A stretch of DNA of 64,000 bases, taken from Bradyrhizobium macuxiense. Its GTDB lineage: Bacteria > Pseudomonadota > Alphaproteobacteria > Rhizobiales > Xanthobacteraceae. Location: contig NZ_VITY01000001.1 of assembly GCF_007993935.1 (NCBI RefSeq), forward strand, positions 558,001 to 622,000, given 5' to 3'. Shown piece by piece: positions 52,515 through 63,401 of the stretch; within the stretch, counting starts at the first letter, position 1, and each line of letters begins with the position of its first letter. Under the pieces are notes generated by a model. The model was not told where the DNA came from. It saw only the letters and a program-made list of their open reading frames with translations, and did no database searches. A program made the position numbers and the translations under genes.

Positions 52515-52573
52515 CGTCGAAAGGCCACAGCCGCGTGGTCCCCACATCAGAAGGACCGAATCGTTATCCGGAG

Positions 52574-52607
52574 ATTCCGGGTTCGCGTCTTCGACGCGCC
52601 CCGGAAT
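52574..52607. repeat. compound hairpin between convergent genes (type 3-like)
   Basis: ATTCCGGG and CCCGGAAT arms enclose an inner GCGTC-TTC-GACGC stem. It lies between the SDR and guaB stops and may end transcription in both directions. Confidence 0.55.
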
Positions 52608-52622
52608 GACAGCGGTTGGTGC

Positions 52623-54188
<1,566 letters not shown>

Positions 54189-54305
54189 TCACCGTCGAAT
54201 CGGTGCCCATCGGTGGGGTTGACGCTGGTCGATAGCATGGCGGCATGACGAATCAAAGTGTTTGCCAGCCATGCACAGGCTTTTTACGGCCCCCGGTAGC
54301 CCCGC

Positions 54306-54551
54306 TTAGCGATATCCCTGCGGCGGCCCGTACCGGCGGATCGCCTCGACCATCTCGCGGTGGCGCCGGTCCTCCCGCTTCATGTGGACCGCGATGACCG
54401 CATGGGCCGACGGCACCAGCAGCAAGATATGGAAAAATAGCCCGAAAATCGCGCAAAACACGATCAGGACCAGATTGAGGATGGCCGAAAACGGCTGTCC
54501 GTTCAGGAGCAGCCCGATCGGCGGCAAGAGAGCGGCAAGGACGTAGATCAC
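54306..54551 (-). CDS. small YqaE/Pmp3-like membrane protein
   Basis: The 81-residue protein has two hydrophobic helices (IYVLAALLPPIGLLLNG and LNLVLIVFCAIFGLFFHILLLVPSAHAVIAVH) and a basic tail HMKREDRRHREMVEAIRRYG. The first helix with PPIG matches the Pmp3/YqaE family of small membrane proteins linked to stress and membrane potential. The start is a GTG at 54551 after AGAGGTG; longer in-frame starts have no clear ribosome-binding site. Confidence 0.75.
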   Translation of the reverse strand: MIYVLAALLPPIGLLLNGQPFSAILNLVLIVFCAIFGLFFHILLLVPSAHAVIAVHMKREDRRHREMVEAIRRYGPPQGYR

Positions 54552-54693
54552 GGCGGGCACCTCTAAACGCGGGCGGATGCATACCAGCGTCACGCTGGAT
54601 TTAGGGCGTTTGGCCGGTTCCGCAATAGCGCCGCTCGGGGCAGGATGATATGGCCCCCTCGCCCGCCTTTTTCAGCATAGCTGTCCTATTTTG

Positions 54694-56181
54694 ATGAACA
54701 AACAACGCCTGATCCCGCTCATCGTGGCCACTGCCCTGTTCATGGAAAACATGGACTCCACGGTGATTGCGACCTCGCTGCCGGCGATCGCCGCCGATAT
54801 CGGCACCAGCCCCCTGACGCTGAAGCTTGCGATCACGTCCTACCTGCTGTCGCTCGCGGTGTTCATCCCGGCGAGTGGCTGGACCGCGGACCGCTTCGGC
54901 GCCCGCATCGTGTTTGCCGGCGCGGTCGCCGTCTTCATGCTGGGCTCGATCGGCTGCGCGCTGTCCTCCTCGGTGACCGATTTTGTGTTCGCCCGCATCC
55001 TGCAGGGCCTCGGCGGGGCGATGATGACGCCTGTTGGGCGATTGGTGCTATTGCGCTCGGTCGACAAGAGCGCGCTGGTCAACGCGATGGCCTGGGTGAC
55101 GGTGCCGGCGCTGATAGGCCCGGTGATCGGGCCGCCGCTCGGCGGCTTCATCACCACCTATTTCTCCTGGCACTGGATTTTCCTGATCAACATCCCGATC
55201 GGGCTGCTCGGCATCTTCCTCGCGCTGAAATACATCGACCCGATCAAGAGCGAGGCTCCTGAGCGTTTCGATCTGATGGGACTCGTGCTGGCCGGCATCG
55301 GGCTCGCCGGCATCGCCTTCGGGCTGTCGGTCGCCGGCCTCAATCTGTTGCCGTGGCCGATCGTCGCCGGATTGGTCGGCGTCGGCACGGTGTCGATGAC
55401 GCTCTATGTCATCCACGCGCGGCGCACCGGTTCGCCGGTGCTCGATTTCGGACTGCTGCGGCTGCCGACCATGCGGGCGTCGATCGTCGGCGGCTTCATG
55501 TTCCGGCTCGGCATCGGCGCGCTGCCGTTCCTGCTGCCGCTGTTGATGCAGGTCGGCTTCGGCCTGTCGCCGTTCCAGTCCGGCCTCGTGACGTTTGCAT
55601 CCGCGGTCGGCGCCATGGGCATGAAAACGCTGGCGGCGCGCATCATCAAGGCGTTCGGCTTCCGCAATATGATGACGGTGAATGCGGTGGTCAGCTCGGC
55701 CTTCCTCGCCGCCTGCGCCCTGTTCACGATCTCGACCCCACTAATGCTGATCTTCACCATCCTGGTGGTCGGCGGCTTCTTCCGCTCGCTGCAGTTCACC
55801 GCGATCAACACGGTCGCCTATGCCGAAGTCGAGCCGCCGCAGATGAGCCGCGCCACCACCCTCGTCAGCGTCAACCAGCAGCTCGCGGTGTCGGCTGGCG
55901 TCGCGGTCGGCGCGTTCTCGGTCGAAACCACGCTGGCGCTGCATCACCAGACCGAACTCTCCGCCGATGTATTCGGACCGGCCTTCATCGTGGTCTCGTT
56001 GATCTCGGCTGCGTCGGCCTGGTTCTTCTGGCAGATGCCGGTCGACGCCGGCAACGAGATCGCCGGCCGCAAGGCGATCGATATCTCCAGCCGCAAGGGC
56101 GCCGAGAAGCGCGCCGCCGCCGAAGCCGTCAAGGTCGCGACCGAGGACACCCAGAACGCGCGGGATCAGCGGCTGGGGTAG
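54694..56181 (+). CDS. MFS transporter, DHA2 (EmrB/QacA) family
   Basis: The 495-residue membrane protein has about fourteen hydrophobic segments and the EmrB-type opening LFMENMDSTVIATSLPAIAADIG. The loop motif GWTADRFGARIVF and ARILQGLGGAMMTPVGRLVLLRS near residue 100 follow. It should export drugs or other hydrophobic compounds by proton antiport. The ribosome-binding site is weak; a TTG one codon upstream is an alternative start. Confidence 0.92.
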   Translation: MNKQRLIPLIVATALFMENMDSTVIATSLPAIAADIGTSPLTLKLAITSYLLSLAVFIPASGWTADRFGARIVFAGAVAVFMLGSIGCALSSSVTDFVFARILQGLGGAMMTPVGRLVLLRSVDKSALVNAMAWVTVPALIGPVIGPPLGGFITTYFSWHWIFLINIPIGLLGIFLALKYIDPIKSEAPERFDLMGLVLAGIGLAGIAFGLSVAGLNLLPWPIVAGLVGVGTVSMTLYVIHARRTGSPVLDFGLLRLPTMRASIVGGFMFRLGIGALPFLLPLLMQVGFGLSPFQSGLVTFASAVGAMGMKTLAARIIKAFGFRNMMTVNAVVSSAFLAACALFTISTPLMLIFTILVVGGFFRSLQFTAINTVAYAEVEPPQMSRATTLVSVNQQLAVSAGVAVGAFSVETTLALHHQTELSADVFGPAFIVVSLISAASAWFFWQMPVDAGNEIAGRKAIDISSRKGAEKRAAAEAVKVATEDTQNARDQRLG

Positions 56182-56220
56182 TCGATCGAGCGAGCTGTTC
56201 GCGAGGCACGGTACAGGCCG

Positions 56221-56424
56221 CTAAGGATGGCCGGTCATTCCGGTTGTCTGTTGTCGATCCGGACGTTCAACAAGTTCGTATGTAGGAACGTGGGTCGCTT
56301 CCAGCCACGATTCCAGCGCTGCTCCGCAGACCGTGCAGATCGCGTCACCCGTGTGCGGCACCAAGAACTTCTCTTCAGTGCGTCTGTACTCGGCGCCGCA
56401 ATTGCATTGAACAATTGTCGCCAT
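56221..56424 (-). CDS. small zinc-ribbon protein
   Basis: The 67-residue protein has CNCGAEYRRTEEKFLVPHTGDAICTVCGAALESWLEATHVPTYELVE: four Cys in CxC and CxxC pairs form a zinc ribbon. Such short proteins are common in Bradyrhizobium-like genomes, and their role is unknown. It is convergent with the MFS gene. Confidence 0.75.
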   Translation of the reverse strand: MATIVQCNCGAEYRRTEEKFLVPHTGDAICTVCGAALESWLEATHVPTYELVERPDRQQTTGMTGHP

Positions 56425-56869
56425 TGCCAGGATATGCGCCTGGGAAGGTCGGTTTACCAGCCCTTTTTTCTTTCATCAAACGGCCCCAGTGCGCGAAACG
56501 CTACTGCACCAAGGCCGCCAACCCAGTGGGGGTTTTCTCCCGGTGGGGCTTGGGGGGCTCGGGTGCCGGGAGCAGGGATTCGACTCCGGCCGTGCTTCCA
56601 GGTTCCTTGCCGACCGCGTTGAAATGTTCGCCTGCGCGAATCCCATCTGGAACGCGCCGGGTCCTGCAAAAAAATCACCGCGAGAGTCAGAAAGCGAACG
56701 GAAGCGCCGCCGCCGCTCCTGCATAGTTCGGCTCAAGCGGGCACGCAGCGGCGCCGCATCAGCAGAAATCAATGAGGAGGAAGCGCTCCGGATTCCCTTC
56801 CGTGGCGTCCGTGCGCCACGGAAGGCCCGGTTTTCATTGATCGAGTTTCGCTTGAAAGGATCAGAGCCA
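56425..56869. other. 445-bp gap upstream of phasin
   Basis: No gene is convincing here. It contains an 11-bp perfect hairpin at 56797-56824 and several G-rich stretches. The promoter of the phasin gene should lie in it. Confidence 0.5.
56797..56824. terminator. strong hairpin 45 bp before the phasin gene
   Basis: CTTCCGTGGCG, a 6-base loop and CGCCACGGAAG form a perfect 11-bp stem. A short TTTT follows 8 bp later. It may be a terminator or a leader structure that affects phasin expression. Confidence 0.5.
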
Positions 56870-57325
56870 GTGAGTGACGCGAATACGAACGAAGTGAACG
56901 GCAATCCGAAAGTCGGCTTTGGCCTGCCCCTGTTTGCCTTCCCCAAGGCCTTCCAGGGCATCGCCGAGCAAAATGCGACGCGGGCCAAGGAGCAGTTCGA
57001 GAAGGTCAAGGAAGCCTCGGCCGAAATCTCCCTCCTGCTCAGGGAAGCCTATTCGATCAACGCAACCGGCACCGCGGATTACGCCGCCAAGCTGGTCGAG
57101 ATCTCGAACACCAACTCCAGTTCGGCCCTCGCCTTCGTGACCGATCTTGCCGGCACCAGGTCGCTGTTGGAAGCGATCCAGCTTTCGGCCGAGCATGGCC
57201 GCAGGAATTTCGAGGTCGCCACCGCGCAGAACAAGGAGCTTTGGGAGCTCACCAAGAAGGTCGCGACCGAGACCTCCGAACCGCTCAAGAAGAGCCTTGC
57301 AAGGGCGTTGAAGACAGCTTCCTGA
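56870..57325 (+). CDS. phasin family protein
   Basis: The 151-residue protein is a phasin: PKAFQGIAEQNATRAKEQFEKVKEASAEISLLLREAYS followed by ATGTADYAAKLVEISNTNSSSALAFVTDLAGTRSLLEAIQLSAEHGRRNFE, with amphipathic helices. Phasins coat polyhydroxyalkanoate granules or act as stress proteins. The start is a GTG at 56870 after AAAGGA; in-frame starts upstream cross the hairpin. Confidence 0.9.
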   Translation: MSDANTNEVNGNPKVGFGLPLFAFPKAFQGIAEQNATRAKEQFEKVKEASAEISLLLREAYSINATGTADYAAKLVEISNTNSSSALAFVTDLAGTRSLLEAIQLSAEHGRRNFEVATAQNKELWELTKKVATETSEPLKKSLARALKTAS

Positions 57326-57439
57326 GAGCAAGCCCCCCGCTCCCGGAGCCCCGGCTGGAACGAGCGTCTCCCACAAGAAGGGACGCCGTCCAGCCGAGGG
57401 GTGCGGATCCAGCAATACCTGACAATGGAGGAGGACGCC

Positions 57440-57637
57440 GTGGGCGTGATCATGATCAGATGTCCGCGGACAGGCCGCGCGATCACAACCGACAAGAAGG
57501 CCGACCGCGAGACATTTCGCTGCAGCACGGTGTTCTTTTCGCGCACCTATTGCACGATCTGCCGGGCCACCCACGAATGGTTTGCCAAGGACGCTTGGGT
57601 CGACGACCCCGGCGAGCGGATGCTCGAGGCGTCCTGA
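57440..57637 (+). CDS. small zinc-binding protein
   Basis: The 65-residue protein has RCPRTGRAITTDKKADRETFRCSTVFFSRTYCTICRATHEWFAKDAWV. The CPxTG start, CxxC and H.W..DAW end are the marks of small rhizobial zinc-finger-like proteins of unknown role. A GTG at 57440 follows GGAGGAGG; an ATG at 57425 is an alternative. Confidence 0.75.
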   Translation: MGVIMIRCPRTGRAITTDKKADRETFRCSTVFFSRTYCTICRATHEWFAKDAWVDDPGERMLEAS

Positions 57638-57662
57638 CAGCCTCGCCCGCCTGACAGGTTGA

Positions 57663-58499
57663 TCAATGGCTGCGTGATCGCGAGGCCCCCGCCACACGCG
57701 GATGTGCCTGAACCTTGTCGCCATTGGCCCATGGTTGAGCGTGCGAACGCTGCGGCCCATGCGCCGCGGCTCCGCGACCGGACGGTTTCAATCCTTCGGC
57801 CGAAACGATGCGATCGATCCTGTCTCGCATGATTTCGTAACATTCGCAGGCCGCCGCTTCGAGGCCCTGCCTGTCGACCTCGATCGAGCTGCGTCGGTTG
57901 GACCGGATCGCCCCCGATGCGCGAAGCTTCTGCACGACGTGGGTTACGGTCGTTCGCCTGACGCCCAGCAATTCCGACAGCGTCTCCTGCGTCAGCGGGA
58001 GTGCGTCCTGGCCGATCTGGTCGTGAATCTGCAGCAGCCAACGGGCCAGACGGGCTTCCACCGAGTGCAGCGCATTGCAGGCCGCCATATGCTGGAACTG
58101 CACCAGCAACGATCGCATATGGAGCTGCACCGCGTCCGCGAGCGCATGGCTTCGCACGAGCGCAGCCTGAAACCGCGCCGGCGAGATTTGCCATGCCGTG
58201 CCTGCGACGCGAACCACCGCCGTCATCGGCGAACGTATCGTCCGCAGAGTCGACAGGATGCCGGCCGCGCCCTCATTGCCGACCATCGTGGTCGCGACAG
58301 CCTGTCCGTTCGGCATGTCCATGACGAACGCGATCAATGCCGTGCACGGGAAGTAGATCTGCTCGACGGGATCGCCCGACCGCACCAGCACGAGGTCGCG
58401 TTCGAGCGATGTCTTGCGGAGATGAGGCACAAGCAGATCGATATCTGCGGGCGGCAGCGCAGCCAGAAGACGATTTCCTATGCGCGTCCTGTACTCCAT
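57663..58499 (-). CDS. Crp/Fnr-family transcriptional regulator
   Basis: The 278-residue regulator has an N-terminal cyclic-nucleotide-type domain (RSGDPVEQIYFPCTALIAFVMDMPNGQAVATTMVGNEG) and a C-terminal helix-turn-helix LTQETLSELLGVRRTTVTHVVQKLRASGAI. A long helix links the two. There is no Fnr-type Cys cluster. The tail after residue 250 is polar and Arg/Pro rich. An ATG at 58499 follows a GGGGAGAGG. Confidence 0.9.
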   Translation of the reverse strand: MEYRTRIGNRLLAALPPADIDLLVPHLRKTSLERDLVLVRSGDPVEQIYFPCTALIAFVMDMPNGQAVATTMVGNEGAAGILSTLRTIRSPMTAVVRVAGTAWQISPARFQAALVRSHALADAVQLHMRSLLVQFQHMAACNALHSVEARLARWLLQIHDQIGQDALPLTQETLSELLGVRRTTVTHVVQKLRASGAIRSNRRSSIEVDRQGLEAAACECYEIMRDRIDRIVSAEGLKPSGRGAAAHGPQRSHAQPWANGDKVQAHPRVAGASRSRSH

Positions 58500-58702
58500 C
58501 ACGGGACCTCTCCCCAGACGGAGGCGCGGCTCGTTGCACAGATTCCGCGGGCGTCAGGCTGAGATACGCAACGAACAGACCGCGCCGGGAAGGTAGAATA
58601 CGCCGCAGGGGAAAGAGTTCCAACAGCTTCAGCTTGGTCCGCGCCCCCTTCTTCCGAGGCTCCCCCCACGCATCGCCGGACCGCGGTCGTGCCCAGCCGG
58701 AA

Positions 58703-58760
58703 GGCAATCCATCCCACCGCGCATCTGGATGGATTGCTTCGTCGCTACGTTCCTCGCAAC
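58703..58760. repeat. degenerate type 2 palindromic repeat forming the 3' end of rlmE
   Basis: GGCAATCCATC and GGATGGATTGCTTCGTCGC followed by CCTCGCAA match the inner and right parts of the type 2 repeat (43767, 45753, 48995). The element overlaps the last codons of rlmE. Confidence 0.6.
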
Positions 58761-59440
58761 GGCTGCTGCCCGCGAAACCCGGTCGCCAGCACATAGCGCT
58801 CCGAGGAGTCCTGCCGGCTGGCCGCCGGCTTGACGTGGCGGACGGTGGCGAAATCGCGCTTCAGCTGCCCGACCAGCTCGGCATCGGCGCCGCTCTGGAA
58901 CACTTTTGCCAGGAAGGTACCGCCGGGATTGAGCACCTCGCCGGCGAAATGCGCGGCGGTCTCGACCAGGCCGATAATACGCAGCTGGTCGGTCTTGCGA
59001 TGGCCCGTGGTGTTGGCTGCCATGTCGGACATCACGATGTCGGCGCGGCCGCCCATCATCGCGATCAGCTTCTCCGGCGCGTCCTGGTCGAGGAAGTCGA
59101 GCTGCGCGAAGATCACGCCGGGGATCTCGCCCATTTCAAGGAGGTCGATCGCGACCACCTTGCCCTTGCCGTCGGCGGCACCGGTGCGCTTGGCCGCGAT
59201 CTGGCTCCAGCCGCCGGGCGCAGCACCGAGGTCGACCACGGTCATGCCCGGCTTGAGCAAGCGATATTTGTCGTCGAGCTCGAGCAGCTTGAAGGCCGCG
59301 CGCGAGCGGTAGCCCATCGCCTTGGCCTTGGCGACATAGGGATCGTTGAGCTGGCGCTCGAGCCAGAGTTTTGACGACAGTTTTCGCTTGCCGCCGCTCT
59401 TGACCGTGACGTGCAGCCGCCCGGTGGTGTCTTTAGCCAT
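58745..59440 (-). CDS. rlmE: 23S rRNA (uridine-2'-O-)-methyltransferase
   Basis: The 231-residue RrmJ/FtsJ methyltransferase has the K-D-K-E tetrad: [32 protein letters not shown] and [11 protein letters not shown], with [13 protein letters not shown] for SAM. It methylates U2552 of 23S rRNA. The C terminus after GFRG comes from a palindromic repeat. Start 59440 follows the intergenic type 4 repeat; in-frame codons upstream lie inside that repeat. It is downstream of ppx in the same direction. Confidence 0.95.
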   Translation of the reverse strand: MAKDTTGRLHVTVKSGGKRKLSSKLWLERQLNDPYVAKAKAMGYRSRAAFKLLELDDKYRLLKPGMTVVDLGAAPGGWSQIAAKRTGAADGKGKVVAIDLLEMGEIPGVIFAQLDFLDQDAPEKLIAMMGGRADIVMSDMAANTTGHRKTDQLRIIGLVETAAHFAGEVLNPGGTFLAKVFQSGADAELVGQLKRDFATVRHVKPAASRQDSSERYVLATGFRGQQPLRGT

Positions 59441-59452
59441 ACTGGTTCTCTG

Positions 59453-59597
59453 CTCCCTCGCCCCGCTCTTGCGGGGAGAGGGTTGGGGTGAGGGGCTGTT
59501 TCCGCAATGAAGGTGAGAGATGGGCTCGTGGAGAGTCCCCCTCGCCCGGATCGCATTGACATGCAATCCGGCCTCTCCCCGCAAGCGGGGCGAGGCA
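59453..59597. repeat. palindromic intergenic repeat, type 4
   Basis: Two hairpins, CGCCCCGC-TCTT-GCGGGG at the left and CCCCGC-AA-GCGGGG at the right, face each other over 145 bp between ppx and rlmE. The outer sequences form inverted arms. Confidence 0.65.
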
Positions 59598-59606
59598 AGA
59601 GAAGCT

Positions 59607-60650
59607 CTAGCACGCCCGCAGCGCGCCGTCCTCGCGCATCATCTCGACCAGCATGCCCTCGCGCAGGCCGCGATCGGCAACCCGGAGCCGCGGCATCGGG
59701 AACGCGTTGCGGATTGCATCGAGGATCGCGCAGCCGGCGAGCACGAGGTCGGCCCGCTCGACGCTGATGCAGTTATTGTTGACGCGCGCCTCGTAGCTCA
59801 TGCCGAGCAGCTTCTGGATCGTCGCTGACACGTCGCCATCGTTCATCCAGATGCCATCGATGCGGCGGCGGTCGTAGCGCGACAGATTGAGGAAGACGCC
59901 GGCGAGCGTGGTCACGGTGCCCGAGGTGCCGAGCATGTGCATGTCGCGCAGGTCCTTGCCGTGCTCGGCCGCGAACGGCGCGACATGCCGCGCGACCTCA
60001 TCGATCATCTGCGCATACAAATCCCGGGTGACGTTCCTGCCGCCGAAATGCTCGGCCAGCGTCACGACGCCGAGCGGGATCGACATCCACGCCTTGATGC
60101 GCGGCGGCGCGTCGGGTGCGGCGGGATCGCGCTCGATCCGCACCAGCTCGGTCGAGCCGCCGCCGATGTCGAACAGGATGGCGCCCCGCCCCTTCGGATC
60201 GAGCAGCGGCGAGCAGCCGATCACGGCGAGCGTCGCCTCGGTCTCGCGATCGATCACCTCGAGCTCGATCCCGGTCGCGGCCGCGACGCGGGCGCGAAAG
60301 CTTTCGGCGTTGCCGGCGGCGCGGCAGGCCTCGGTGGCGATCAGCCGCAGCCGGCGAGCCTTGCGATAGCGGATCTTGTCGCTGCAAATGGCGAGCGCTG
60401 CAATGGCGCGCTCGATCGCCGCTTCGCTGATCGAGCCGGTCGCGGCGATGCCCTCGCCGAGCCGGATGATCCGCGAGAACGAGTCGACCACGCGGAACCC
60501 GTCGCCAGTGGGACAGGCTATCAACAGCCGGCAATTGTTGGTGCCAAGATCGAGTGCGGCGTAGACGCCAGTATCCGCGGCTGCCGCAACCAACCCTGAC
60601 GGGGCTTCGCCGGCCGGAGGGCCGTCGCAAAGCCGCACATGGTCGTTCAT
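59607..60650 (-). CDS. Ppx/GppA-family phosphatase
   Basis: The 347-residue protein has the ASKHA fold of exopolyphosphatase/guanosine pentaphosphatase: [14 protein letters not shown] near residue 33, [10 protein letters not shown] near 100, [13 protein letters not shown] near 160, and [17 protein letters not shown] near 240. It hydrolyses polyphosphate or pppGpp. Only the core domain is present, as in the short alphaproteobacterial forms next to rlmE. Start at 60650 (MNDHVRL) follows GGAAAG. Confidence 0.9.
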   Translation of the reverse strand: MNDHVRLCDGPPAGEAPSGLVAAAADTGVYAALDLGTNNCRLLIACPTGDGFRVVDSFSRIIRLGEGIAATGSISEAAIERAIAALAICSDKIRYRKARRLRLIATEACRAAGNAESFRARVAAATGIELEVIDRETEATLAVIGCSPLLDPKGRGAILFDIGGGSTELVRIERDPAAPDAPPRIKAWMSIPLGVVTLAEHFGGRNVTRDLYAQMIDEVARHVAPFAAEHGKDLRDMHMLGTSGTVTTLAGVFLNLSRYDRRRIDGIWMNDGDVSATIQKLLGMSYEARVNNNCISVERADLVLAGCAILDAIRNAFPMPRLRVADRGLREGMLVEMMREDGALRAC

Positions 60651-60869
60651 CAAAACTGTCTTTCCGCAGGACCCCAAGGTGGATCCATCAGGATCCTTGG
60701 GCCCGCCGAATAATTGTCGTTCACAGAAACTTTAGCAGCGTCAAAGCCCTGCGCAAACTCCGTTCACATTGGGTCCATGCCCAATCGGGCGTTGTCGTTA
60801 AGGAGGGCGTGCGTTATCTCGTCTGCGCCCCCAAACTCCAGCAAATCCGGGCATTTCAGGTCATTTTCG

Positions 60870-63242
60870 ATGCAAGATCACACACCGCCCGCCTCCCTCG
60901 AAAACGCTATCGCACTGCAAAAATACGGTGTCGGACAGCCCGTTCGACGAAAGGAGGACGACACCCTGGTGCGCGGCAAGGGCAAATACACCGACGATTT
61001 CTCCCTGCCCGGCCAGGCCATCTGCTGGATGGTTCGCTCCTCCCATGCCCACGGACTCATCAAGGGGATCGACACGGCGGCTGCCAAGGCGATGCCGGGC
61101 GTGCTCGGGGTGTGGACCGGCGCCGACCTCGCGGCCGCCGGCTACAAGCCGTTCACCTGCGGCCTGCCGCTGAAGAACCGCGACGGCTCGCCGCTGCTGC
61201 AGACCAACCGCCCTGCGCTGGTGACCGACAAGGTGCGCTTCGTCGGCGATCCCGTCGCCTTCGTGGTGGCGGAGACCGCAGCGCAAGCGCGCGATGCCGC
61301 CGAGGCGGTCGAGGTCGACATCGAGCCGCTGCCCGCGGTGACCGACGCCGCCGAGGCGTCGAAGCCCGGCGCGCCGCAGCTCTATGACAACATCCCGAAC
61401 AACGTCGCGCTCGACTATCATTACGGCGACACCGCCAAGATCGACGCTGCTTTCGCCGCCGCCGCGCACGTCACAAAACTCGACATCGTCAACACCCGCG
61501 TCGCCGTGGTCTCGATGGAGCCGCGCGTGGCGCTCGCGCACTACGACAGAAAGACCGAGCGCTTCACGCTGCAGGTGCCGACCCAGGGCGTTTCCGGCAA
61601 CAAGGCGATCCTGGCGCGGCTGCTCAACGTTCCCGCGGACAAGGTCCGCATCCTCACCGGCAATGTCGGCGGCTCGTTCGGGATGAAGAACCTCAACTAT
61701 CCCGAGTACACTTGCATCGCGCATGCGGCGCGGGAGCTCGGCCGCCCCGTGAAGTGGCTGGACGAGCGCTCGACCAGCTTCCTGTCCGACAGCCAGGGCC
61801 GCGCGCAGCTGATCCATGCCGAGCTCGCGCTCGATGCCGACGGCAAGTTCTTGGCGGTGCGGCTGTCCGGCTACGGCAATCTCGGCGCCTACATCACCGG
61901 CGTCGCGCCGGGCCCGCTGTCGCTCAACACCGGCAAGAATCTCGCCAGCGTCTACCGCACGCCGCTGCTCGGCGTCGACATCAAGACGGTCCTGACCAAC
62001 ACCACGCTGATGGGCGCCTATCGCGGCGCCGGCCGGCCCGAGGCCAATTACTACATGGAGCGGCTGATCGATGCCGCCGCCGACGAGATGGGCATCAACC
62101 GCTTCACGCTGCGCAAGCGCAACTTCATCAAGCCGTCGCAGCTGCCGTTCCCGGCCGCCTCCGGCGTCACCTATGACAGCGGCGATTTCGCCGGCGTGTT
62201 CCAGAAGGCGCTGGAGATCTCCGACTACGACAACTTCGCCAGGCGCAAGAAGGAGAGCAAGAAGAGCGGCAAGCTGCGCGGCATCGCCGTCGGCTCCTAT
62301 CTCGAGGTCACCGCGCCGCCGTCCGGCGAGCTCGGCAAGATCACCTTCGAGCCCGACGGCTCGGTGAAGCTCACCACCGGTACGCTCGACTACGGCCAGG
62401 GCCACGCCACGCCGTTCGCGCAGGTGCTGTCCGACCAGCTCGGGGTTCCCTTCGAGAAGATCACGCTCGAACAGGGCGACAGCGATCTCGTGCGGTTCGG
62501 CAACGGCACCGGCGGCTCACGCTCGATCACCGCGACCGGACAGGCGATCGTCGAGGCCTCCGCGCTCGTTGTCGAGAAGGGCAAGAAGGCCGCTGCGCAC
62601 ATGCTGGAGGCCTCCGAGGCCGACATCGAGTTCGGCCAGGGCCGCTTCACCATCGCCGGCACCGACCGCTCGATCGGCATCATGGAGCTCGCCGAACGGA
62701 TGCGCGAGAGCAAGATGCCGGAGGGCACGCCTGACACGCTCGACGTCGACCACGCCACCAAGGAGACCGCGTCGACCTTCCCGAACGGCTGTCACGTCGC
62801 CGAGGTCGAGATCGATCCCGACACCGGTGTGACGCGGATCGTGCGCTACTCGGCGGTCAACGATTTCGGCGTCGTGGTCAATCCGATGATCGTCGCCGGC
62901 CAGCTCCACGGCGGCGTGGCGCAGGGCATCGGCCAAGCGCTGATGGAGGAGGTCAGCTACGACGCCTCCGGCCAGCCGATCACCGGCTCGTTCATGGACT
63001 ACGCGCTGCCGCGCGCCGGCGACGTGCCGTCGATGCAGGTCGGCGATCACCCCTCGCCAGCGAAATCCAACCCACTCGGCACCAAGGGCTGCGGCGAAGC
63101 CGGCTGCGCCGGCAGCCTGGTCTGCATCGTCAACGCCGTGGTCGACGCGCTGTCGGAATACGGCGTCAAGCACATCAACATGCCGCTGACGCCCGAACGC
63201 GTCTGGCGCGCGATCCAGGATGCCAAGGCGAGCGCGGCGTAA
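60870..63242 (+). CDS. xanthine dehydrogenase-family molybdopterin-binding subunit (CoxL-like)
   Basis: The 790-residue large subunit has GQPVRRKEDDTLVRGKGKYTDDF at the start, the form II CoxL-type motif GAYRGAGRPEANYYMERLI near residue 385, and the catalytic Glu in GCGEAGCAG near 742. It is a molybdenum hydroxylase of the CO-dehydrogenase/aldehyde-oxidase type, but the AYRGAGR motif is not the AYRCSFR of true CO dehydrogenases. The medium (FAD) and small (Fe-S) subunits are not next to it. AGGTC precedes the ATG. Confidence 0.92.
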   Translation: MQDHTPPASLENAIALQKYGVGQPVRRKEDDTLVRGKGKYTDDFSLPGQAICWMVRSSHAHGLIKGIDTAAAKAMPGVLGVWTGADLAAAGYKPFTCGLPLKNRDGSPLLQTNRPALVTDKVRFVGDPVAFVVAETAAQARDAAEAVEVDIEPLPAVTDAAEASKPGAPQLYDNIPNNVALDYHYGDTAKIDAAFAAAAHVTKLDIVNTRVAVVSMEPRVALAHYDRKTERFTLQVPTQGVSGNKAILARLLNVPADKVRILTGNVGGSFGMKNLNYPEYTCIAHAARELGRPVKWLDERSTSFLSDSQGRAQLIHAELALDADGKFLAVRLSGYGNLGAYITGVAPGPLSLNTGKNLASVYRTPLLGVDIKTVLTNTTLMGAYRGAGRPEANYYMERLIDAAADEMGINRFTLRKRNFIKPSQLPFPAASGVTYDSGDFAGVFQKALEISDYDNFARRKKESKKSGKLRGIAVGSYLEVTAPPSGELGKITFEPDGSVKLTTGTLDYGQGHATPFAQVLSDQLGVPFEKITLEQGDSDLVRFGNGTGGSRSITATGQAIVEASALVVEKGKKAAAHMLEASEADIEFGQGRFTIAGTDRSIGIMELAERMRESKMPEGTPDTLDVDHATKETASTFPNGCHVAEVEIDPDTGVTRIVRYSAVNDFGVVVNPMIVAGQLHGGVAQGIGQALMEEVSYDASGQPITGSFMDYALPRAGDVPSMQVGDHPSPAKSNPLGTKGCGEAGCAGSLVCIVNAVVDALSEYGVKHINMPLTPERVWRAIQDAKASAA

Positions 63243-63271
63243 GGAGCGCGCTGTCACAACGCATACAACTG

Positions 63272-63371
63272 TCATCACCCGCGAAAGCGGGTGATCCAGT
63301 ATTCCAAAGGCAGCTGTTACTTACTGAGACGCCGCGGCGTACTGGATATCCCGCATGCGCGGGGTATGACA
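63272..63371. repeat. palindromic intergenic repeat, type 5
   Basis: The left arm starts GTCATCACCCGCGAAAGCGG and the right arm ends CCCGCATGCGCGGGGTATGAC; CCAGTA and TACTGG mark their inner ends. It lies between the convergent molybdenum hydroxylase and hotdog genes. Confidence 0.65.
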
Positions 63372-63401
63372 CCCGTGAATGGGAAGCGTCGTGCCCCTTC
63401 C

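Noticed and set aside
56560..56610. tRNA- or tmRNA-like T-arm sequence (GGGATTCGACTCC)
   Set aside because: The flanking bases do not pair into a T stem and no other arm or acceptor could be found.
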